This document shows positions 6,040 to 13,102 of a stretch of 19,492 nt of DNA, piece by piece. Each line of letters starts with the position of its first letter. Within the stretch, counting starts at the first letter, position 1. A program made the translations under genes and the position numbers. The notes beneath the pieces were generated by a model. It saw nothing but the letters and a program-made list of their open reading frames with translations. It was not told where the DNA came from and did not search any database. The DNA is taken from the NCBI GenBank assembly GCA_040255215.1, contig JBDZUM010000080.1, positions 1 through 19,492 of the forward strand. Direction: 5' to 3'. Source of the DNA: JAQSWP01 sp040255215 (GTDB lineage: Bacteria > Pseudomonadota > Alphaproteobacteria > Reyranellales > JAQSWP01).

Positions 6040-7272
6040 ATGAAACAGCCTCCGACCGCAACGCAGAATTCCGCGTCGCCTTCCGCAACGCCCTGGGTCG
6101 ATATCGCCCTGCTGCTCGGCGCCGGCATCGTCGCCGCCTTCCATGTCGGCAAGGTGCCGCCGTCCCTGCCGCTGCTGCGCGCCGAACTCGGCTTCGGCCT
6201 GACCACGGCCGGCTGGGTGCTGTCGACGGTCAATATCGTCGGCATGATCATCGGCATGGCGGCCGGGCTGCTGGCCGACCGCATCGGCGCCCGCCGCCTG
6301 CTGCTCGCGGGCCTGGCATTGCTGGCGGTCGCCGACGTCGCCGGCAGCCTGGCGCAGGACGTGCTCGCCATCATCCTCGGCCGCTTTCTCGAGGGCATTG
6401 GATTCTTCGCGGTGGTGGTCGCCGCGCCGCCGTCGATCCTGCGCCTGGCGACCGCACGCGACGCCAAGCTCGGCATGGCGTTGTGGAGCACCTACATGCC
6501 GGCCGGCACCGCGACCATGATGGTGATCGCGCCCTTCCTGCTCCAGTCCATCGGCTGGCGCGGCCTGTGGCTGGCCAATGGCGCGTTGGCCGTGCTGTGC
6601 CTGCTGGCGCTGCTGCGGCGCGGCCATCGCCCGACGGCGCATGGGCACGCGCGCATCGACGATCTCTGGCAATCGATACGGGCGACCCTGGCCGCCAGGG
6701 GACCGCTGCTGCTCGCCCTGTGTTTCGGCACCTACACCTTCTGCTGGATGGCGCTGGTGGGTTTCCTGCCGACCTACATGATCGAGCAGCGCGGCATTGC
6801 CGCCGGCACGGCCGGCCTGCTCACCGCCGCCGTGGTCGCGGCCAACATTGTCGGCAATCTCGGCAGCAGCCCCTTGCAGGCGCTCGGCGTGCCGCGCTGG
6901 GCGCTGATTGCACTCGCGGTGCTGGCGATGGCGATCGGCACAATCGTCGCCTTCGACGAAACGGCGAGTGACATCTGGCGCTACATCGGCTGTCTCGCCT
7001 TCTCGGCCATCGGTGGCCTGGGCCCGGGTGCGCTTTTCGCCAGCGTGCCGCACAACGCGCCGCGGCCGGCGCTGATCGGCGCCACGGGCGGATTGATGAT
7101 GCAGGGCTCGAACCTCGGCAGCACGCTGGGACCGCCGGCGCTGGCGCTGGTCGTCACGGCACTGGGCGGCTGGCATCAGGGCGCATGGCTGCTTTGCGCG
7201 GTTCTGGCGGCGAGTGCCGCCGGCGCTTTCCTGCTGGGCCGCAGCGAGGCGGCGCGTCGTCCGCCGGCCTGA
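6040..7272 (+). CDS. MFS transporter
   Basis: 410 residues with about twelve hydrophobic helices, typical of the major facilitator superfamily. The loop 2-3 signature appears as GLLADRIGARRLLLAGL (about 76-92), and helix 4 has GRFLEGIGFFAVVVAAP. A GTATMMVIAPF segment and the general layout resemble CynX/NimT-type members, but the substrate is not identifiable. The start at 6040 is chosen because residues 18 onward match the usual N-terminus; the longer frame from 5893 would run back over the SDR promoter. No good ribosome-binding site is seen (AAGG about 12 bases upstream). It is likely co-regulated with the divergent SDR gene. Confidence 0.85.
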   Translation: MKQPPTATQNSASPSATPWVDIALLLGAGIVAAFHVGKVPPSLPLLRAELGFGLTTAGWVLSTVNIVGMIIGMAAGLLADRIGARRLLLAGLALLAVADVAGSLAQDVLAIILGRFLEGIGFFAVVVAAPPSILRLATARDAKLGMALWSTYMPAGTATMMVIAPFLLQSIGWRGLWLANGALAVLCLLALLRRGHRPTAHGHARIDDLWQSIRATLAARGPLLLALCFGTYTFCWMALVGFLPTYMIEQRGIAAGTAGLLTAAVVAANIVGNLGSSPLQALGVPRWALIALAVLAMAIGTIVAFDETASDIWRYIGCLAFSAIGGLGPGALFASVPHNAPRPALIGATGGLMMQGSNLGSTLGPPALALVVTALGGWHQGAWLLCAVLAASAAGAFLLGRSEAARRPPA

Positions 7273-7280
7273 TGCGCGCT

Positions 7281-7309
7281 TTGGCAGGCCGGCCCACCTG
7301 GCCTATAAT
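7281..7309 (+). promoter_or_regulatory. near-consensus sigma-70 promoter of the DsbA-like gene
   Basis: TTGGCA (7281-7286), exactly 17 bp, TATAAT (7304-7309). That is five of six and six of six matches to the consensus at the optimal spacing. Seven bases below the -10 element lies position 7316, the A of the ATG of the next gene, so the transcript is predicted to be leaderless. The promoter begins 9 bases after the MFS stop codon. Confidence 0.75.
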
Positions 7310-7315
7310 GCCGGC

Positions 7316-7975
7316 ATGTACGTAGACATCGTTTCCGACACGATCTGCCCGTGGTGCTTCATCGGCAAGCGCCGCTTCGAGGCCGCGCTGGCGCAGTCCG
7401 GCCGCAACGACATCATGGTCGCGTGGCGACCGTTCCAGCTCAATCCCGACATGCCGGCGGAAGGCATGTCGCGCGATGCCTATCTGACGGCGAAGTTCGG
7501 CAACACCGAACGCATGCAGAAGATCTACGGCGCCATCGCCGAGACCGGCAAGGGCGAAGGCATCGACTTCCGCTTCGACCGCATCGTGCGTACGCCCAAC
7601 ACACTGGCCTCGCACAGGCTGGTCAAGCACGCCGCCAAGCTGGGCCATCAGGACCAGATCGTCGAGGCGCTGTTCACCGGCTACTTCATGGCCGGCCGCG
7701 ACGTCGGCGATATCGAGGTGCTGGCCGACATCGCCGGCGAAGTCGGCCTCGATCGCGAGGAGACGGTCGGCTATCTGCGCAGCGTCGAGGATCGCGACGA
7801 GGTCGCCGCCGCCGACGTCTATGCGCGCCGGCTGGGCATCAACGGCGTGCCCTGCTTCATCGTCAACCGCAAATACGCCGTGTCCGGCGCGCAGCCGCCG
7901 GAGGCTTTCCTGCAGGTGTTCCAGCTCGCCGATCAGGACGAGAAGGAAGAGGCGCAGCAGGTGACGCCCGCCTGA
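7316..7975 (+). CDS. DsbA family (FrnE-like) thiol oxidoreductase
   Basis: 219 residues, thioredoxin fold with an inserted helical domain. The redox motif is C11-P-W-C14 at the end of strand 1 (DTICPWCFIGKRRFE), and the conserved cis-proline is in INGVP179CFIVN. There is no signal peptide, so the protein is cytoplasmic, as for FrnE of Deinococcus and relatives, which act as disulfide isomerases or chaperones under oxidative stress; the fold is shared with 2-hydroxychromene-2-carboxylate isomerase, which lacks this CxxC. The start is set by the family N-terminus (MYVDIVSDTICPWC). No ribosome-binding site precedes it; the promoter predicts a leaderless message. It ends 24 bases before a strong terminator. 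Confidence 0.88.
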   Translation: MYVDIVSDTICPWCFIGKRRFEAALAQSGRNDIMVAWRPFQLNPDMPAEGMSRDAYLTAKFGNTERMQKIYGAIAETGKGEGIDFRFDRIVRTPNTLASHRLVKHAAKLGHQDQIVEALFTGYFMAGRDVGDIEVLADIAGEVGLDREETVGYLRSVEDRDEVAAADVYARRLGINGVPCFIVNRKYAVSGAQPPEAFLQVFQLADQDEKEEAQQVTPA

Positions 7976-7999
7976 TCCGGTTTCCTTGACTTGATCCCG

Positions 8000-8027
8000 A
8001 ACGCCGCCAAGACTTGGCGGCGTTTTT
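8000..8027 (+). terminator. Rho-independent terminator after the DsbA-like gene
   Basis: An 11-bp perfect stem (8000-8010 with 8014-8024; core CGCCGCCAA/TTGGCGGCG), a GAC triloop and a TTTTT run (8023-8027). This is a textbook intrinsic terminator. Unusually, it ends only 15 bases before the ATG of the next gene at 8043. Confidence 0.85.
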
Positions 8028-8042
8028 CGTTGGGAGAGTCAC

Positions 8043-9026
8043 ATGCCGTTGCCCGCCGTTCTGCAAAACCGCCTGTCGATACCGGTGGTCGGTTCGCCGA
8101 TGTTCATCGTCTCGACGCCCGATCTGGTGATCGCCCAGTGCAAGGCGGGGGTGGTCGGCTCCTTTCCATCGCTGAACGCCCGGCCGGTATCGCTGCTCGA
8201 CGAATGGCTGGCGCAGATTCGCGAGGAAACCGAATCCTACGCCAGGGCCAACCCCGGCAGGCCCGTGGCGCCTTTTGCCTGCAATCAGATCATCCATCGT
8301 TCCAATTCGCGGCTGGAACAGGATCTGCCGCTGTGCATCAAGCACAAGGTGCCGATCGTCATCACCTCGGTCGGCAACCCGGCCGATATCGTCAAGGAAG
8401 TCCACGCCTATGGTGGCATCGTGTTCCACGACACCACCACCATCCGCCATACCGAGAAGGCGATCGAGGCCGGCGTCGACGGCGTTATCCTCGTATGCGC
8501 GGGCGCTGGCGGCCATGCCGGCACCATGTCGCCCCTGGCGCTGGTGCCGCAGGTGCGCCGCTTCTGGAAGGGCACGCTGCTGGTCGGCGGCGGGATTTCC
8601 GATGGCGCGGCGGTGCGCGCGGTTCAGGTGCTGGGCGCCGATCTCGCCTATGTCGGCAGCCGCTTCATCGCCACGAAAGAGGCCAACGCTGTCCCCGCCT
8701 ACAAGCAGATGCTGATCGACAGCGGCGCCAAGGACATCACCTACACCCCCGCCTTCTCCGGCGTACCGGCCAACTACCTGACCAAATCGATCGTCGGTGC
8801 CGGGCTCGATCCGGCCAATCTGAAGCCGAAGGGCCATGTCGACATGGATCTCGGCACCCGCCCCGACGAGGGCGAGAAGAAGGTCAAGGCGTGGAAGGAC
8901 ATCTGGTCTGCCGGGCATGGCGTCGGCTCGATCGACGACGTGCCCAGCGTGGCCGAGCTGGTCGACCGCATGACCCGCGAATATCGCGCCGCCGTCGACA
9001 CCGACCGCGCGGTGGCGGCGGAGTGA
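8043..9026 (+). CDS. nitronate monooxygenase / 2-nitropropane dioxygenase-family flavoenzyme
   Basis: 327-residue FMN-dependent TIM-barrel enzyme, normal length. It begins with the family's IPVVGSPMFIVSTPDLV (about 13-29) and has the FMN and catalytic segment AGAGGHAG with H158, then LLVGGGISDG (179-188) and GADLAYVGSRFIAT (198-211). Class I members oxidise alkyl nitronates to carbonyl compounds and nitrite. Other members are enoyl reductases or NADH:quinone reductases, so the substrate is uncertain. GGGAGAG 5 to 7 bases upstream sets the start. It is separated from the upstream dsbA-type gene by an intrinsic terminator and is followed 4 bases later by a VOC gene, so those two form one unit. 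Confidence 0.85.
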   Translation: MPLPAVLQNRLSIPVVGSPMFIVSTPDLVIAQCKAGVVGSFPSLNARPVSLLDEWLAQIREETESYARANPGRPVAPFACNQIIHRSNSRLEQDLPLCIKHKVPIVITSVGNPADIVKEVHAYGGIVFHDTTTIRHTEKAIEAGVDGVILVCAGAGGHAGTMSPLALVPQVRRFWKGTLLVGGGISDGAAVRAVQVLGADLAYVGSRFIATKEANAVPAYKQMLIDSGAKDITYTPAFSGVPANYLTKSIVGAGLDPANLKPKGHVDMDLGTRPDEGEKKVKAWKDIWSAGHGVGSIDDVPSVAELVDRMTREYRAAVDTDRAVAAE

Positions 9027-9030
9027 ATCG

Positions 9031-9378
9031 ATGCTGCAATCGGTCTCGCCCGTATTCCAGGTGCAGGACCTTGCCGCCGCGCTGGCGTTCTATCGAAACG
9101 TCCTGGGGTTCGACATCGCGTGGCAATGGGGCGAACCGCCCAGCCACGCCGCCGTCTGCCGCGACAAGGTCGAGATCATGCTGGAGCGCGCGGAAAACGT
9201 TGTGGCGGCGTCCGCCTATTTCGTGATGACCGACATCGACGATTTCCATGCGCGCATCGTCCAGGCCGGCGGCAACGTCACGGTGCCGCTGGCCGAGCGG
9301 CCCTACGGCATGCGCGATTTTCGCGTCGTCGATCCGGCCGGCAATCAGCTGTCGTTCGGCGAAGCCGCCAGCGGCTAA
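9031..9378 (+). CDS. VOC/glyoxalase-fold protein (bleomycin-resistance-like)
   Basis: 115 residues, one vicinal-oxygen-chelate domain made of two beta-alpha-beta-beta-beta modules. Visible landmarks are the opening VSPVFQVQDLAAALAFYRNVLGF and the closing RPYGMRDFRVVDPAGNQLSFGE. Small single-domain members dimerise; they include drug-binding resistance proteins and metal enzymes. A terminal glutamate (E111 in FGE) and a histidine (H49) could be metal ligands, but enzymatic activity is not shown. The gene starts 4 bases after the nitronate monooxygenase stop, with GGAGTGA inside that gene's end as ribosome-binding site. Its stop overlaps the mfd stop on the other strand by 4 bp. Confidence 0.82.
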   Translation: MLQSVSPVFQVQDLAAALAFYRNVLGFDIAWQWGEPPSHAAVCRDKVEIMLERAENVVAASAYFVMTDIDDFHARIVQAGGNVTVPLAERPYGMRDFRVVDPAGNQLSFGEAASG

Positions 9379-12300
9379 CGCCGGAATTTGGGCATCGGTG
9401 GCTTGACGAAGCGCGGCTTGGCCGGCGGCGGTGGCGGCGGGGCTGCCGTGGGTGGCGGCGCCGGCGGGGCCTTGGCGAGATCGGCCAACGTCTTCAACAC
9501 CGCTTCGATGGCATCCAGACTCTGGCGTTCGTCGCGCCAGCTCGCATCGACCACGATCTTCTGGTCGGGACGCAGCCGCAACGGCGCGTCCTGCTTCGCC
9601 GCCAGCGCCATCAGGGCGAAGGGATTGGCGAACTCGTTGCGCCGGAAGGCGATCACCGCGCCCTTGGGCCCGACATCGATCTTCTCGACATTGGCGGTAC
9701 GGCACAGCAGTTTCAGGCCCACCGTGCGCACCAGATTGTCGACCTCCGGCGGCATCGGCCCGAAGCGGTCGATCAGCTCGGCGACGAAGGCGTCGATCTC
9801 CCCCGCCTGCTGCAGGCCGGAAACCCGCCGGTACAGCGCCAGGCGGACGCCGAGATCGCCGACATAGGCGTCGGGGATCAGCACTTCCATGCCGAGATTG
9901 AGNNNNNNNNNNNNNNNNNNNNNNNNNNNNNNNNNNNNNNNNNNNNNNNNNNNNNNNNNNNNNNNNNNNNNNNNNNNNNNNNNNNNNNNNNNNNNNNNNN
10001 NNTGCGCCAGGCCGAACATGTCGGCGCGATGGATGATCATGGTGTTGGCGCTGGGAATGTCGAGGCCGCTTTCGACGATGTTGGTCGACAGCAGCACGTC
10101 GTAATTGCCCTCGATGAAGGCCTGCATGGTCTTCTCGAGCTGCGTCGCCGGCAGCCGCCCATGCGCCATGGCGAACTTCACCTCCGGCACCAGTTCGCGC
10201 AGCTGGCCGGCCAGCGTCTCCAGATCCTCGATGCGCGGGCAGACGTAGAAACTCTGGCCGCCACGATACTGCTCGCGTAGCAGCGCCTCGCGCACCGCCA
10301 CCGGATCGTAGGGCATGACGAAGGTGCGCACCGCCAGCCGGTCGACTGGCGGCGTGGCGATCAGGCTCATGTCGCGCACGCCGGTCAGGGCGAGCTGCAA
10401 GGTGCGCGGAATGGGCGTCGCCGTCAGCGTCAGCACATGCACGTCGGCCCGCATTTCCTTGAGCCGTTCCTTGTGCGCGACGCCGAAATGCTGCTCCTCG
10501 TCGACGATCAGCAGCCCGAGGCGCTGGAACTCGATGCTCTTGGCCAGCAGCGCGTGCGTGCCGACCACGATATCGATGCTGCCCTCGGTCAGTCCTTTCT
10601 TCACCAGCGCCGCATCCTTGGCGGAAACCAGCCGCGAGAGCTGCGCCACGCGCATCGGAAAGCCGTCGAAACGGGCGGTGAAGGTGCGGAAATGCTGGCG
10701 CGCCAGCAAGGTCGTCGGCACCACCACCGCGACCTGGAAGCCGCTCGCCGCCGCCACGAACGCGGCCCGCAGCGCCACCTCCGTCTTGCCGAAGCCGACA
10801 TCGCCGCACACCAGCCGGTCCATCGGCTTGCCCGACGACAGGTCGTTCATGACGTCGGCGATGGCGTTGAGCTGGTCGTCGGTTTCGGCGAAGGGAAACC
10901 GGGCGCAGAATTCGTCGTAGATGCCAGCCGTCGGCGCCATCGGCTCGCCGCTGCGCACCGCGCGCTCGGCGGCGATCTGGATCAGCTTCTCCGCCATGTC
11001 GCGGATGCGCTGCTTCAGGCGCGCCGCCCTGCCCTGCCAGGCAGCGCCGCCCAGTCGGTCGAGCTGCGCGCCGGCCTCGTCCGAGCCGTAGCGGCTCAGC
11101 ACGTCGAGATTCTCGACCGGCACGAACAGCTTGTCGCCGCCGTCATAGACCAGGCTGACGCAGTCGTGTCGCGCGCGCTGGATTTCCAGGGTCACCAGCC
11201 CGACGAAGCGGCCCATGCCGTGTTCGCGATGCACCACCAGATCGCCCTCGGCCAGGGTCGAGGCCTCGGCGATGAAGCGCTCCGACGGGCGGCGCTTCTG
11301 CGGCGGGCGGATCAGCCGGTCGCCGAGAATGTCCTGCTCGGAGATCAGCTCCAGATCGCCCAGCACGAAGCCGTTGTCGACCGGCAGCACCGCCAGGCCG
11401 ACCGCCCCGGCCGGCAGCTTCTGCGCTGCGGGCCAGTCGGCGACCGGCGCCAGGCCCTGCAGCCCGTGCTCGGAGAACAGATGCTGCAGGCGTTCGGCCG
11501 AGCCCTGCGTGTAACCCGCGATCACCGTACGACGGCCCTTCGACTGCGCGGCGTGAACCGCGGTGGCGACGGCGTCGAACAGGTTCAGGTCGCGGCGCGC
11601 GCGGGCGGCGGCGAACCCCTCGTGCCGACGGCCGCCCAGATCGATGCCGCGCCCTTCGCCGCCACCCTCGACCGCGAAGGGCCAGAACTGCACTGCGTTG
11701 CGTTCGCCGACCGCCGTGTTCCATTCGCTCGCGTCGAGATAGAGCAGCGCCGGCGGCAGCGGCCGGTAGTCCGGCGTCTCGCGCGCCTTGATCGCCCGCT
11801 GCATCATGGTGGCGCGCGTGTCGTAATAGTCGGCGATCAGTTCCAGCCGCGCGTCGCGCGCTTCGACGGTCTGGTGATCAAGGCTGATCATGGCGTCCGG
11901 CAAATAGTCGAACACCGTTTCCAGCCGCTCGCAGAACAGCGGCAGCCAGTGCTCGAGGCCGGGATGGCGGCGACCGGCGCTGATCGATTCGTACAGCGCA
12001 TCGTTGGTCGCCGCGCCGAACAGCTCGCGGTATTTCAGCCGGAAGCGGGCGATGCTGTCTTCCGTCAGCAGCACCTCGCTGACCGGATTGAGCGTCACCC
12101 GATCGAGCGCCGTCGTCGTGCGCTGGCTCATGGCGTCGAAGCCGCGCACGTTCTCCAGCGTGTCGCCGAACAGGTCCAGCCGCACCGGCTCGGCGCGCCC
12201 CGGCGGAAACACGTCGACGATGCCGCCGCGCACGGCGAATTCGCCCGGCTCCATCACCGTGTCGCTGCGGCCATAGCCGTTGTCGGCGAGATGGCGGGTG

Positions 12301-12734
12301 AGCACCGCAAGATCCACCCGGTCGCCGGCCTTCAGCGTCATCCCGGCATCGGCGAACGCCGCGCGCGGCGGCACGCGCTGCAGCAACGCGCCGACCGAAA
12401 CGATGACGATGCGCGCCGGGCTGGCCGGTGGCTTCGGCTGCGCCAGCCGCGCCAGCGCGTCGAGCCGCTGGCTGACGATGTCGGCATGCGGCGACATGCG
12501 GTCATAGGGCAGGCAGTCCCAGGCCGGCAGGCAGATCACCTCGCGGCCCGGCGCGAAGAAGGCCAGCGCCTCGGCCAGCCGCTGCAGCCGGTTGCCGTCG
12601 CGCGCCACATGCAGGATGTCGCGCCCGCCCGACTGGCGCGCCAGATCGGCCAGCACCAGCGCATCGGCGCCCTCGGGCACGCCGGCGAACTGCCAGGCGC
12701 CCGGTCGCGCGAAAACCTGGGCGAAATCGGTCAT
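9375..12734 (-). CDS. mfd: transcription-repair coupling factor Mfd (interrupted by an assembly gap)
   Basis: Mfd displaces RNA polymerase stalled at DNA lesions and recruits UvrA. Coding starts at 12734 and stays in frame across the 100-N gap (1119 codons as written). Domains in order: UvrB-like module (1-350), polymerase-interaction domain from about 497 (EGDLVVHREHGMGRFVGL), the relay region, then the RecA-like motor with Walker A GDVGFGKT (644-651), DEEQ (745-748) and TATPIPRT (771-778), followed by the C-terminal UvrA-interaction control domain. The gap removes helicase motif VI and the TRG motif. A proline-rich tail (APPPPPPAKP) ends the protein. The start overlaps the sdhE stop by 4 bp, so the two are co-translated. 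Nothing suggests a real break; the gap is an assembly artefact. Confidence 0.96.
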   Translation of the reverse strand: MTDFAQVFARPGAWQFAGVPEGADALVLADLARQSGGRDILHVARDGNRLQRLAEALAFFAPGREVICLPAWDCLPYDRMSPHADIVSQRLDALARLAQPKPPASPARIVIVSVGALLQRVPPRAAFADAGMTLKAGDRVDLAVLTRHLADNGYGRSDTVMEPGEFAVRGGIVDVFPPGRAEPVRLDLFGDTLENVRGFDAMSQRTTTALDRVTLNPVSEVLLTEDSIARFRLKYRELFGAATNDALYESISAGRRHPGLEHWLPLFCERLETVFDYLPDAMISLDHQTVEARDARLELIADYYDTRATMMQRAIKARETPDYRPLPPALLYLDASEWNTAVGERNAVQFWPFAVEGGGEGRGIDLGGRRHEGFAAARARRDLNLFDAVATAVHAAQSKGRRTVIAGYTQGSAERLQHLFSEHGLQGLAPVADWPAAQKLPAGAVGLAVLPVDNGFVLGDLELISEQDILGDRLIRPPQKRRPSERFIAEASTLAEGDLVVHREHGMGRFVGLVTLEIQRARHDCVSLVYDGGDKLFVPVENLDVLSRYGSDEAGAQLDRLGGAAWQGRAARLKQRIRDMAEKLIQIAAERAVRSGEPMAPTAGIYDEFCARFPFAETDDQLNAIADVMNDLSSGKPMDRLVCGDVGFGKTEVALRAAFVAAASGFQVAVVVPTTLLARQHFRTFTARFDGFPMRVAQLSRLVSAKDAALVKKGLTEGSIDIVVGTHALLAKSIEFQRLGLLIVDEEQHFGVAHKERLKEMRADVHVLTLTATPIPRTLQLALTGVRDMSLIATPPVDRLAVRTFVMPYDPVAVREALLREQYRGGQSFYVCPRIEDLETLAGQLRELVPEVKFAMAHGRLPATQLEKTMQAFIEGNYDVLLSTNIVESGLDIPSANTMIIHRADMFGLAXXXXXXXXXXXXXXXXXXXXXXXXXXXXXXXXXXLNLGMEVLIPDAYVGDLGVRLALYRRVSGLQQAGEIDAFVAELIDRFGPMPPEVDNLVRTVGLKLLCRTANVEKIDVGPKGAVIAFRRNEFANPFALMALAAKQDAPLRLRPDQKIVVDASWRDERQSLDAIEAVLKTLADLAKAPPAPPPTAAPPPPPPAKPRFVKPPMPKFRR
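9903..10002. other. assembly gap of 100 N inside mfd
   Basis: Exactly 100 N, the conventional placeholder length. Mfd proteins have roughly 105-115 residues between the FGLA motif on one side and the LGMEVLIPDAY segment on the other (from memory of E. coli Mfd), whereas the N run leaves room for about 33. The true missing stretch is therefore probably near 330 bp and congruent to 1 modulo 3. Confidence 0.9.
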
Positions 12735-13015
12735 CGCGCCAGATCGACCCGGAAGGCCATCAGCTTGCGCATCACCTCGGTGTTCTCCTCGTCCGGCACC
12801 GGGGCCCGCCCGCTCAGCCAGTCGAAGATGTCGTTATCGCCGTTCTCGAGCAGCTTTTCGTACTGATCGAGCTGCTCGGCCGAGAATTCGCCCAGATGCG
12901 CGCGCGCGAAGCGGCCAAGGATGATGTCGTTCTCCTTGTTGCCGCGATAGACGCTCTGATAGAGCAGGCGCTTGCGGCGGTTCTCGAGATCGCCCGTGGC
13001 GTCGCTGGCGGACAT
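12731..13015 (-). CDS. sdhE: FAD assembly factor SdhE (DUF339)
   Basis: 94 residues, the normal size for this small helical protein, which promotes covalent FAD attachment to succinate dehydrogenase SdhA. The signature R-G-x-x-E-x-D is present as YRGNKENDIILGRF (about 23-36), followed by the expected LLENGDNDIFDWLSG. It is the first gene of a leftward pair with mfd (4-bp stop/start overlap) and divergent from recG, an arrangement common in alphaproteobacteria. A sigma-70-like promoter lies 33 bases upstream. Confidence 0.92.
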   Translation of the reverse strand: MSASDATGDLENRRKRLLYQSVYRGNKENDIILGRFARAHLGEFSAEQLDQYEKLLENGDNDIFDWLSGRAPVPDEENTEVMRKLMAFRVDLAR

Positions 13016-13047
13016 GGCGGAAGCCTTTTTGCGGAAAAGCGGCGTAG

Positions 13048-13076
13048 GATATAAGCCCTTGAAACGCCTCTGTCAG
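13048..13076 (-). promoter_or_regulatory. sigma-70-like promoter of sdhE-mfd
   Basis: Read on the minus strand: CTGACA (13076-13071), 17-bp spacer, TATATC (13053-13048). That is five and four matches to consensus at ideal spacing. The predicted start is near 13041, giving a 26-base leader before the sdhE ATG. Confidence 0.55.
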
Positions 13077-13102
13077 CCACTCAGTGCCCGCGACAATTTC
13101 CC

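Noticed and set aside
5952..6491. Longer N-terminus for the SDR gene
   Set aside because: The extension is antisense to the MFS gene and has no homology; the ribosome-binding site and the classic SDR N-terminus fix the start at 5951.
9363..9376. AGCCGC-CA-GCGGCT inverted repeat at the VOC stop codon as a terminator
   Set aside because: The loop is only two bases, there is no T-run on either strand, and it lies within coding sequence.
9420..9475. GGC/GGT-rich run resembling a microsatellite
   Set aside because: It is the coding sequence of the proline-rich Mfd tail read on the other strand; units are irregular.
8884..10809. A 641-codon minus-strand open frame spanning nitronate monooxygenase, VOC and part of mfd
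   Set aside because: It is a shifted-frame shadow of mfd on the left-reading strand and antisense of the other two genes; low-complexity Arg/Gly/Ala product, and it runs through the N gap.
10437..12866. An 809-codon open frame on the plus strand opposite mfd
   Set aside because: It is antisense to an intact mfd reading frame. Its His/Arg/Gln/Ala-rich product matches no fold and arises from the third-position GC bias of the coding strand.
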